Positions 10,501 to 21,000 of a stretch of 45,753 nt of DNA are shown here, piece after piece. How positions within the stretch are numbered: position 1 is the stretch's first letter; the number at the start of each line of letters is the position of its first letter. The stretch lies in contig JABVXU010000439.1 of NCBI GenBank assembly GCA_013365365.1, positions 1 to 45,753 on the forward strand, given 5' to 3'. The notes under the pieces were generated by a model that was not told the DNA's origin, did not search any database, and worked only from the letters and a program-made list of their open reading frames with translations. The DNA is from Cruorifilaria tuberocauda (taxonomy: Eukaryota > Nematoda > Chromadorea > Rhabditida > Onchocercidae). The position numbers and the translations under genes were made by a program.

Positions 10501-11347
10501 AGTTTGTTCAAATACTTCATATGTAATCTATTAATCATCTTACTCAAGCATTAAAAAAAAAATTTCAATCTTTTCATTGTTTACATTAAATGTATCCAAA
10601 TTTTCAGGATCGTTATTACATTGTAAAACCAGTCAAACAACCAGTTTACGAAACATCCCTTCATGTAGCGCAAGCTCTGCACAACAAATTGTTGTCAATA
10701 ATTCCGGAATTGAAAGTGAGAGTTGAGATTTTGATTTGAAATCAAAAAATCAGAAAAGAGAAATTTAAAAGGAACAGAATTTTGCTTCTGTGATCAAGAA
10801 TGGCAATTTATTTATATACAATATCTATTCCACCTTAAATAAATATAATTTTTGAAATAAATATGTTCAATAGAAATAATCGACTTAAACCAATTCTTGA
10901 ATCGAGAAGATCTTTTTTACTCTGCATAGACCAAATTCATTAAGGTATATCATTTATAATGATCGAATATCTTAAATATTTACAATAATTTAAGTGGTAT
11001 AATCTTAACTATTGTTATTATAATTTAATTTACTCCGTATCATAATATTATTTTAAACCAGTTTCATATTACTGATCAACGATGATAAATCAGGTTTATT
11101 TTTATCAATTATGATTTTAAATCAAACCTTTTTTCTGGAATGTAAGAATGATAAATTTAATAATACAAAATACGTATCATGTATTATACCAGCATCATAT
11201 AATATAATTTATAATGCACGTAGAATTAATGTATGCCTGTTATTCGTTTAATTTAGTAATTAAATTCCTTTTTCATTTTCAGTCGAGGATCATTTCCGTA
11301 AAGCACTTGGAGCAGAGGCTTATGAACTTCTTCGCGGAAATCGCTAA
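7528..11347 (+). CDS. VGLL4/Tgi-like Tondu-domain TEAD cofactor (5 exons, about 251 aa)
   Basis: Exons are 7528-7827, 7949-8051, 10310-10489, 10608-10715 and 11283-11347 (TAA). Phases agree and the acceptors are TTTCAG-type except TTTTTTAG at exon 3. The product has two Tondu motifs, SEHFRRSL (TDU1, about 158-170) and EDHFRKALG (TDU2, about 231-240), in the tandem arrangement of vertebrate VGLL4 and fly Tgi. These proteins bind TEAD/Scalloped in the nucleus, compete with YAP/Yorkie and so repress growth genes. Exon 1 encodes a Pro-rich region with PPPPY (56-60), a WW-binding PPxY motif, then an Asp-rich acidic patch. Exon 2 opens with PLDLSLKK (101-108), a CtBP-type PxDLS motif. The ATG is preceded directly by an in-frame TAG, which supports it as the start. 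The exon 3 donor is the least certain point: 10489 is preferred, but 10501 also keeps the frame. Length is similar to VGLL4 (about 290 aa). The assignment rests on motifs; the rest of the chain is divergent. Confidence 0.86.
7693..7707 (+). other. PPxY (WW-domain ligand) motif
   Basis: Codons 56-60 of the Tondu protein read PPPPY. Fly Tgi uses PPxY motifs to contact the WW domains of Yorkie, while vertebrate VGLL4 is generally described as lacking them. The motif therefore suggests direct binding to a YAP-like protein, by inference. Confidence 0.7.
7949..7963 (+). other. PLDLS (CtBP corepressor) motif
   Basis: The first five codons of exon 2 read PLDLS, an exact PxDLS motif of the type bound by CtBP corepressors, followed by a basic LKKRE segment. 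A somewhat similar PLALTK lies in the corresponding region of vertebrate VGLL4, so the fly/nematode form may be ancestral. CtBP binding is inferred from the motif only. Confidence 0.65.
8052..10309 (+). other. Large intron 2 of the Tondu gene, with simple repeats
   Basis: This 2.26-kb intron is far longer than its neighbours (121, 118 and 567 nt). It holds a CT-rich run (about 8655-8705), an 11-nt C run followed by T (9282-9299) and a 19-nt A run (9433-9451). Less repetitive DNA at about 8860-9060 contains two TTTCCGG hexamer-plus blocks and a GGAATGT heptamer. No exon-like frame was found. Long introns of developmental regulators often carry enhancers; that is only a guess here. Confidence 0.6.
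10378..10416 (+). other. Tondu motif 1 (TDU1)
   Basis: Codons 158-170 read VSEHFRRSLSGKW. The core VxxHFxxxL is intact and very close to VGLL4 TDU1 (EEHFRRSLGKNY), but one extra Ser separates the Leu from the Gly-Lys. TEAD contact residues His-Phe and Leu are present. Confidence 0.85.
11283..11311 (+). other. Tondu motif 2 (TDU2)
   Basis: The last exon encodes EDHFRKALG after a split Ile codon, then 11 more residues to the stop. It matches VGLL4 TDU2 (DDHFAKALG) with the spacing Leu-Gly intact. The protein therefore ends almost directly after TDU2, without the longer tail of the vertebrate protein. Confidence 0.87.
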
Positions 11348-11541
11348 GCACTTTGATTTCTCAATCGCATATCATTATTTAATTCGATTCTTTTCTTATT
11401 CATATTTATTCATTCATTCATAATTGATTACTAAAGGCCTTATTATTATTATTTTAAGGATAATTTCTATTTTACTCTAATTGTAATAATCGTTAAGAAG
11501 TTACTTTAAAAGTTATTTTATTTGTATTTTTTAAAAGCAGT

Positions 11542-11993
11542 TTAAACTGTATCAACATTATCAACATAATAAATCTTATATCTCTTTTTATCCACAGTAA
11601 CATATTTCAATTTATTTCTCGGGGACATGAATATTTTCTGCCCAAATAATTGAAATGAAAATCCCTGACGATAATTTGCGAATCGTTTAACATTAATGGT
11701 ATAATGCATTTTTCTCGACATTTTCTGAATTGATGTAAATTCATCTTTTTTCTCATATCAATATGGTAAAACATCATGCCAAATTTCCATTTTTTTCTCT
11801 TTCAAATCTTTCCTATACTCAATTTTTACCCATTCATATTTGAAATTCACTAAAAACTTGTTTGACAATTCTGAATTACTGTCATCCTTTTCGAAGATTA
11901 TGTATTTATCTGCACGACCGTATATCATACGTTTATATATTATTGTAAAGAATTTAAACTGTATATTTATAGTAATATGATGCTTCCAGAATA
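11542..11993 (-). pseudogene. Unidentified protein-like remnant with an in-frame TGA
   Basis: Read on the minus strand from about 11993 to the TAA at 11542-11544, one frame is open except for a single TGA at 11758-11760. Its composition is protein-like rather than AT-noise: examples are YGRADKYIIFEKDD, FKYEWVKIEYRKDL and IWHDVLPY before the stop, and RFANYRQGFSFQLFGQ and FMSPRNKLKYV after it. A Trp codon (TGG) at the TGA would restore continuity. A possible acceptor (AATATACAG) lies just upstream at about 11984, and the frame is closed by TAA at 12052. I do not recognise the family. It could be a decayed gene fragment, a sequencing or assembly error in a real exon, or an exon of a small minus-strand gene squeezed between the two convergent genes. 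Confidence 0.4.
11568..11573 (+). terminator. Candidate poly(A) signal of the Tondu gene
   Basis: AATAAA lies 221 nt after the TAA at 11345-11347 and is the first such hexamer downstream. It falls inside the minus-strand coding remnant described next. Confidence 0.5.
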
Positions 11994-12600
11994 ATTTGAA
12001 AATCGAGAAAATTGACCAGCACGATTTTGAAAAACCAAAAACAAACTTAGTTTATTGCCAATTTTGATGATACATCATGATTAGAAGCGGCAATGCTGAC
12101 TGAAACAGTTCCAGAATGCTTCATCATCCCTACACATGTTTTAGTTACTTCAACTCTATTATTTATTTTCACTTGCTAAATTTGTTTATTTATAAGTTAC
12201 TGTGTTTTCTATTTGTCATCTTTTCTCAACAAAATACAGCTCAATTCATGAAATATTTGATGAAGTTGGTAGAATTCTAACAAGCGTGTAGAATTATTTG
12301 ATAATTTTCAGTATTGCTAGATCAAAAAGAATAAAAAAAATTGTATTGTGCAGTGTTTATTCAATTAGAATTTTTGAACTGTTGAAGTTGATCATCAACC
12401 AAAACCGCATTTACTTTTTTCTGTATATGAAATTTTTCAACTGTGGTTTTTCTTTTCAGTCGATAAATCGTTTGTAATCATATATCAAGTCTATAAAGAA
12501 GTACTACTACAAATCTGCTAATCGAAATACTCTTCTTTTGGATAACATTTCTTCGAAATATAATTTTACAGAAGATTAAATTCTATGATAATTAAATTTA
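11994..12600. other. Convergent intergenic interval
   Basis: Between the orphan remnant and the dynein stop codon lies AT-rich DNA that should contain the dynein 3' UTR on the minus strand. I see no other exon-like stretch in it. Confidence 0.5.
12356..12361 (-). terminator. Candidate poly(A) signal of the dynein gene
   Basis: TTTATT on the plus strand (AATAAA on the minus strand) is the first such hexamer after the dynein stop codon, about 240 nt downstream. Confidence 0.45.
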
Positions 12601-15032
12601 CTACTGATTTGATAGAAACAATGCTACTGAAGCAATAATCCATTTGTTCGAATTTTCGATACATGGCATTTGAACTTTGGCAATCAATTGATTTCGTTCA
12701 GGTGTTGCATAAAGTGGTACAAATATTGATTTACCTTTTTCATATATATCGGGAATATCCTGAAATTATTTTTCTATAGTTACATTTTGAAAAGAAAAAA
12801 CTGTTTTTCACTTTCTTTCATTGGAATGTTTTTTTTTTGTTACATACTTACAGCAGATATCCAAGCAATATACAAATTCGGAGCCGCTGTTACAGTGGGC
12901 GATGTTTGCTTTGTTTCAACGATATGTTCTTCAAATAAAGCTCCTTGGATATAGATTCCGGATATTTCCATTACATTTTCATTTTTGAAAGGTGCAGCAT
13001 TCCACGCAGTCCCCAACTTCAATTCATCCATAGACATATGTTTTTTCCTAAAACTATATGTCCTGTTAAATCTGAAACATAAAAAATTTGAAACTGCTTA
13101 AACTTTCCTTCATATAAGGAAGCAAATGAAATTCATTCAAAAAAAATTAGCATACCTCGCAGTTAGCTGCCGCAAAGCGTTGAAAAAAGCAGTAGGTCGA
13201 AAAATACTACCAAGTCTGATTGGATTAGCTAATATTTTACGACTGTCATTGATATGTGATAGTTTTTCTACTGATTTAGCTTTATGTACTAAAACTGATA
13301 AGTACTGAGCTGGCTCCGATGGACCTCTCCAGGCTTCCTGCCATTCTTCTGGTGTCTGTAAATAAATTTAAACAACGTGAAAACATCTCGATATCTTCAA
13401 GTATCCTGCTGAAGATTTTGTCGAAGAACACATTAATTAATAAAAATAGTTTTTTTTTTATAAAAACAAAAAAGCAAACTTGATGCATCATTAATGCCTG
13501 TGCACTATTAGCAATTTCTGATGTGAGCGATTGGATACCACGTAAACATTTACTTATTGAACCAAGAAATTTATGAACTTTCTGAACCTGCAAATTTTCA
13601 CATTTTAATTTTACATATGTTGCTAATTCCGGTCTATTGTTAATATATGAAAAATAACTGCATGTGATGCATACCAGTGTTATTGCATGAACATATTCCA
13701 GAGAAATAATTTCTATGATGAGATCATCAGTATGCTGTACCAATGGTACATCCATGGAATGTAATGTTGACTGGGAATTTAGTCGTTTCCAAAGTGTTAA
13801 AATTGGATTTAGGGCTTTACTCCATGCATTCCTGAAATTTTTTTTTCATTTTGACTCATCCCATCTCATTGATTTGCATTACTAATTTGCTATAAATGTT
13901 ATATAATACAGTGCATTATATTCAGGTAGTTTTCATCTTCCATCAAACAATTTCTAACTCTATGACCATCCATATTTATGTATTAATCATAAATACTACC
14001 TAAATAAGAAAAATTATTAATTCTGCATACCATTCGAAAAAATAGCGTTTTTTTGTCTAATTCACATTGTCTTTATAAACAATTGATTGAAAGGGAACTG
14101 AGAAAACTGAGCATTATTATTCAAACAGTATCACCTGTCAAATGTAACTTTGGATGCAATAGCAATTTGCATGCTACGTATTTGCCGAATCATTTTATCC
14201 GCTTCCGCCATTTCACGAGCAGTGCTTATATTTGAGGGTAGACCAATTAATGCTGGTTTGTCTTCTTCGGGTATATTTGTATTGATGATGTTAACATAGT
14301 CCTATTAAATAAGCAGTGCTAAATTTTAATTTTTCACTACCTTATTATAAACAAAAATTAAAAATGAAAAAAATTTCATGTGATACTTAAAATCATACTA
14401 ACATATCTTAGAAACTACTCCATCATATATAGTATTCTGAAAATGTAACCGTGATATTGCTTGAAAATGGAACAGAAATATTGTGTGCAATTTCAGGACC
14501 ATTCACACCAATAACAGATGAATTGAAATACCGTTTCAAATAAACAATCAGAACATTCATATCAAAATCATTGTCAATACGCCCACCATAAGCAACAATT
14601 TGCATGAGGCCACGTAATAACTGCCAATCAGCAGCTGAAAAGTCCTACTGAAAAAACTTCCATTTCGAAATAAAAAAAATAATGTCACAATAATGGCTAT
14701 TTGACAGTTTGGCATTGTCCTTATGATTCCCTCTGAATAAAAATAGAAAACACGATACGCGATAGTTTCCAGAAAATAAAGCATCATTCCAACTAATCTA
14801 TCAGTATATCAGAGAAAAATAATTTCAAAGATTTGATTACAAAAGCTGCCATTACTATCACTTTCTAATAAAAAAACATATTAAATGAAGGCGATATCAT
14901 ACCCCGAACACTGTCAAATAGTTGAAAATTTTATGTCTGGAAAATTTTACCCTTATCCTTTGCAACGTCTTCAACAAACTTCTTAGCTACTCGCAGATCG
15001 CTATTACTAAATTCATAAAATTTTGACCAAGC
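12601..15032 (-). other. Dynein-2 C-terminal domain, exons 81-88
   Basis: Exons: 15032-14951, 14634-14450, 14301-14135, 13831-13675, 13587-13480, 13355-13156, 13071-12852, 12759-12601 (residues 3805-4229). [55 protein letters not shown] and [16 protein letters not shown] are the conserved landmarks; YGGRID is near-universal in dyneins. The chain ends [11 protein letters not shown], close to the vertebrate dynein-2 terminus. The exon 82 donor is a weak ACG|GTTACA, picked because it aligns without gaps; reading through meets a stop. Confidence 0.92.
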
Positions 15033-18000
15033 CTGAAAATCTCTTTTGTTTGACGCATATAATATTTTACATGAAGTTAACAGCTAACAAACATGTAGTT
15101 TCTTAAGATAATTGAAAAAAGTTTAAATTGAAATTTGATTTCTATTCACTTTTAATGAATTTGATCACTGACATGCCCTGAACCCATAACAGCGAAAGAC
15201 ATTAATCACAAAATCGAAAATAAGTGGCAACCTGCCATTCTCTGTTTTCCAATTTCTATATATGAAAGAACTAGAAACTGCAAAAAATTTAATGTATAGA
15301 GCTGAAAGCAGTAACTGTTCACAGTACAATACAAAAAGATGGAAAATGTACCTCAGGTATAAATATTCGTCGCTCTTGCAGAAGTGCATGTAACCAAGCT
15401 AACAGGAACAAGCTTTGCAAGAGAACAGCACTAAAATTAAGCTCAGACTGTTGCCATTGGGCATAAATCCTTTTCATAGTATTCTTGATGCCAGGTGGTG
15501 CTTCGTAAACAATTTTCAGTGAAGTTTGCAGGAGCTGCGGTGAGAAATGCTCATTTGATTCGGTGGTTAACCACAGCCGAAAACTGGGGTTTCGTTTCGA
15601 CTCCAAAAATTGCTGCAATTGGATAAAGACAATAACCAATCATTAAAAGATTAAAGAATAAACTTTTTTGCGAGAGAAATAAAGGATTAACTTTTGAGGT
15701 CTCCCGAAGTTAAAAAAAATGTTTCATGTTAACAGGTTAAAATCTTCCCAACTACTATGAATTCGCAGAATTGGGAACTTTTTCCATGCCTTCTCAATTG
15801 CTGCTAAATCACTGATGGCGAGATGTAAATTTTTCAAGCACACCCAACCACCATTTGCAGCACATATACGAATTGCTTCAAGAGCTGCTTGGCGCTGTCC
15901 TTGACCCATCGATATTTGATAGAATTTCGCGTCAGATATTTGTTTTCGAGCTAATTCTTCCAGTTCCTTCAAGAGTGACTATTTCAGCGTACCTTCTCCC
16001 AAAAAAAAAAAATAAGCTCTTACTAACCAGGTTTAAAATTTTTTCTAAATATCACAACTGGGCAAAGATTACATGCAAAGAATTTCGACGTCTTAATTTA
16101 TCGATTCCGTATCACAAGTTGAATTTGATTTAAAGTTTAAAATTAAGGGCAGTGCACCTTGAAATTTCAACACCGTGATTCAATCTGAATTGGTTTGGTA
16201 AAAACTAATAGAACTTAAATTTGATACTACAACCAGTAAGACATAACGAAGTTATATTTCAATTTTCAACCTTATATGTATTGAGAATTATAACTGTTAA
16301 TACTTCAACTTATTTTTTATACTTTTAAACTAGAAATTAGAATATGTTAACAATACTTGTGAAGGATCTGCACCAGGACTAATCAGTATCATGATCGGTT
16401 CATTTTCATTGCTTTCTGACTTATATATTGACATCAGATTTAGTGGAGATGGATTAATTGAAGGAACTCCTGAAACATAAGTTAAAAGTACTGAAAATGT
16501 TAAGTTTAATTAATTAGCTTGTAGCGATCAAATTAATAACAAACCTAATATATCAGTAACAAAGCTGATTACAGCAGAATAAAGCCTCTCTGGTCGGATT
16601 GCTTGGATAACGAGTAATTTCTGGAATGGTGTTATAATTGTATCGATGGCAGATGGAAATGCTGTTTCGCAGTTTATCGTGTGAGCAAATTCACTCCACA
16701 ATCCTTGGTCCGAAAAACGAAGATTGTTGAACAATGTCGGCAAAACATTCTAAAATTTCGATTCTGGTTGCATCAGAAAAAATTAGAATTCATTTATAGA
16801 GGTGAATTATCGACTCAACATACTACTATAATAATTTAAAATCTGGAAGAATTTTGAAATTAACCTGTAATTTCGCAATACTTGCTTTTCGTTCATTACC
16901 AATCCAGTCAATTTCTTCCGTAGAATGTATTGCAGTATCGTTAACAAATAAACCTGTGAATAGTTCCCATTCCTGGAAAAATCAGTGTCATTAGCCTGAT
17001 CTTGCCAGCTGTTAACAAATAATAACTTCAGATATATCTTCCACAATCAATTATTAATATGGCAAGTTTGTTTAAACTGCTAAAATGAAATCGAATTTAC
17101 AGTTAAATGAAAAATTAACATTTTGTGCAAAGAGGGACGGCTGTATTCCATGAATGAATCTCATAGAAAACATTAAGCGATCTTTTTTGAAAATTGCACG
17201 TGATACATATTCGTAAACGGTATGCTGGAGTATCCGCCGCAGTTTTTCCATTCGTCCGACGGCATTCGTACTTTCCTAAAATATACAAGGTAAACTTGCA
17301 ATCTCTATAAAATCCAGGAGATTTCATGATTCTAACTTATCAGTTAATTCGACATGTAATGTGCAATAAAGATTTCATTCAATCACTGTTTAAGCGAAAT
17401 AGAATTGAAACTGAAACATTATTTTATTAATGAGTAATTCCGAAACAGTACCTATTTTATTGAGTCTAATAAATTCAAGATCATATGTTTGGTAAAACAA
17501 CTGCATCGAAAAAAGCTTTAATATCTGGATAACTCTTACTGTTTCATCCGGTAGACCAGATTACCTGTTGGTGGCCTTTATTACCTAGTCGTCTTTTATT
17601 CGACTAGTTACATTTTTATATTTAAAGCTCACCTTAACTTTGCTGAATGTACGGTTGTATAAGTTTATTATGGTATTGAGGTTGAAATTGTACATATGGT
17701 CTAGTTTGTGCAAATCGTGAATAATAAAGTATAAATTACTTGCGGCTTCTGCTAATGGCCGATATGCATCCTTTTCCTGGAAGAGAAAGAATATTGCTGC
17801 ATAAAATTATAATTTTAATTAATTAATTAAAATTGTAAATTCAACTGAATTCCTTTCAAAAGAAAAGAATTGGACCAATGCAACAAACTTTGATAAGTTG
17901 TTTTTGCAATCTATCAGCTTCAGCAAGTGATGTCGCAATTGTCTCTGCATTTTCTTTGCTTTTATTCAAAGAATCCAATAAATCAGTATTATCCAGTAAA

Positions 18001-21000
18001 CTTCCTTCGGATGAAGCTAATGTCTTAAATTAAATACAAAAATTTCCTTTTAACATTATAACAAAGTAATAAGAAACAAAGCTATACGACGCGATGCTTG
18101 CAGATAAATACTGAAACATATATGAATATATGAAAGAATAATGCCGCAAATATCATTTTCGAAATAATCAGCTGCTCGCAACATTTTAATTTACATAAAA
18201 GCTATTTTTCTTGCCGAAATTGCAGAAGAAAAATTTCGTACGTACAGGAAGAGAATAAAACAAGTTAACTAATTGCAAATGGATTTCTAATTCTTTTAAA
18301 AATAGTTATTAATAATTTACTTGCAGGAGTGACTGTTCAATGCTATCGAGTTTAATTTTCATTTCCTCCACACTGCTGGTCAATTCATTCAAACGAGCTT
18401 CCAAAGTCGGTTTTTCAATTTGTATTGCCAATCCAAGCATCTAAGTAAACTAGTCAGAATAGAATAAAATTTCATCAGGAAGCTTGACTCTCACATCATG
18501 ATGAGACATTTGGACTAACTCCTTACAAAAAAGTTAATATTTTTTTTAAAAAGTTAAACACAAACTTGCGATGCAAGACTTGTTTGCGTGATGCTGAAAC
18601 ATATTAAAGTGACTGCTGCCCTGGATGTTTCGTCCAAATGTAATAAATTATTCTTGGAACAGATGTACAAGCGAAAACTATCATTGTAATCAACAGCTTT
18701 CTCACCAATCTGAACAATATGTCGTGGTCCTGGAAAGAAATATTCTATCACTGAGCACGTTCACATATGAAGTAATTCATTTTAGATTTTATCAAAAGTG
18801 AGAAAATTCTGAGGATATTAATACTTTACAATTCATTATATATGAAAATCACTCATTTATCTATAAATTCATTATTTTCTCTTTTATCACAAAATACTAA
18901 CAAAAATATCTGCAATTCCCGTTATGCAAAAAGTTTTAGTCTTATTAATAATCTGGAGCTTAATTAATAGATGTACATAATCTTCCACTCTCCTAACATC
19001 GTTAACCTCTCAGAAGCACATTTCGTTATATTATCATATCACTAATAGGAAAGCTACTACATAGAATACGTAGTTCAGTAAACCTTTCCTGAAGGAATCT
19101 TTTTCCACTTACATATTTTATCGACAAAGTCTTACTTGCATTTCCCACTACGTGTAAAAATCATAACAGAACCTTGGCTGGAAAACTCTTTCCGAAGTAG
19201 ATTCATGAGAGTAGGTTCAATCCTATTCGCATCATCAATAATTAAAAATTTGCCAAAGCGGACACCAAGTTCAACCTAAATTTGATGTAAGAATGATAAA
19301 AATAAAAAAAATTGTCAGATTACGAGATTGCTTCATGAGACCAATATTACTGATGTGATGCACAACAAAAAGAACGGAATCTGGGAAAATAATAAATATA
19401 TTTCCCGGTATAATTTCACTTTCTAAACGATCGGCACTTTTCTTCGGTTCTTAGTAAACATAACCACCTGAGTGAGAAAATTAGAATCATTGGCGTTCAC
19501 TTTTTCTACTTGCTTATCTTTCAAATGTTTCTCAAGAAATGACGATGCGCGACCGCTAGGATCGATGATTAGCGGTATTTCCATAGTATTGAATAAAATC
19601 ATAGCATTTTCCTGTGAAAGTGCATCAGTTGGAAGCCCTTTGTTACTCCAATTCAACTGAAACAAATGATCGAAAATAAAGTGATGAATTAGCAAGGTAG
19701 AAGCGAATGCTATGCCGGAATAATATATCAGTGTATGGATTCAAGCTGTTGAACAATGTCTGCACACTACTAAGCACTCCACTTTCCTATAATATGTGCC
19801 AATCAACACCTAGCACTTTTTTTTGTAGTGCGCCTAATTTAGATAAATCAAATTTCACCAAATAATATCGTTATATCTAAATTAGGTCGTCATGTCGAGG
19901 AAATCGAAATTTGAATTTTCCTCAATAACAACATACCTTTTCGGTCTCCATGACATTGAATTCAAGTATATTGAAATCATTCAAATTGAGGAGTTTTTGC
20001 CATTTGTTCACAATTTCACTTCGAACTTGTTCTGATTCTGAACCGAGAAACGTTACGAAAGCAGCAGACAGAAGGGAACCCTTTTCTAGCTGCAAAACAA
20101 ATTAAATTTGTTACCAAATGTTAAGTAGAAACGAAAAATCGATCCCTTATGATTAATTAAGCAGCAAACAAAAATTAAAAAAGGAAAGCACTCAAGGAAA
20201 AAAAATTACGCAATCAAGTTCATTTTGCAAATCACTGATTTGCTCTTGCCATCTCTCATACTCGCCACCAAGTCTATCTATAAGAGTTCCAGCGACATTT
20301 ATCGTTTCCTAGAATTTAAAGTTTATAAGTGATATCGATATGTCAGCGAATAAACATGAAACTTAAGGAGTTAAAAACATTTCCGAAAAGTACAAATTTG
20401 GAATGCGCTTTCTCATGATAATGTAACATTTACTGACAAACTCATACTTTACAGAATCTTGCACCTAGTTTAATTTAACTACGAAGTATATTGCATTTAA
20501 TTACTTCATTATAAATTGTTTTTGAGAAAGGCTGAAGAACAAAAATCATAAAGCTTGCCTGTTGCTTATCTAAATCAATTTTTATTTGTGTCGCTTCTTT
20601 CATATGCAGTTCGAAGTTATGTTTCAACTCAACAACTCGTTCGTCCACTGTTGCTAAACCTTTCGATAATTTTTCCATTTGCTTTTCGGCTTCATTTAGA
20701 TTTCTAAAGTTAAACTATCAGCTTTCAAATTCAATTCATTTCGATTTTGTTTTAAAATAAATATGACAAGTATTTTCCATAAGCACTAGTTAAATTATTT
20801 AAAAATTTGAAACACGTTAAATAACCGTAATGTCACTTTCTTCATACCATTAAACATCTAATTTCAGTTTCAGACAAATGCATCTTGATAATATTAAGAA
20901 ATTTTAATATTAAGAAAGGTTAATAAACCTACTTAATTAAATGATTTTTCTCCTTTTGTAATGGAGCAACACGTTCCAAAATTGTCGAGTAATCTAAATT

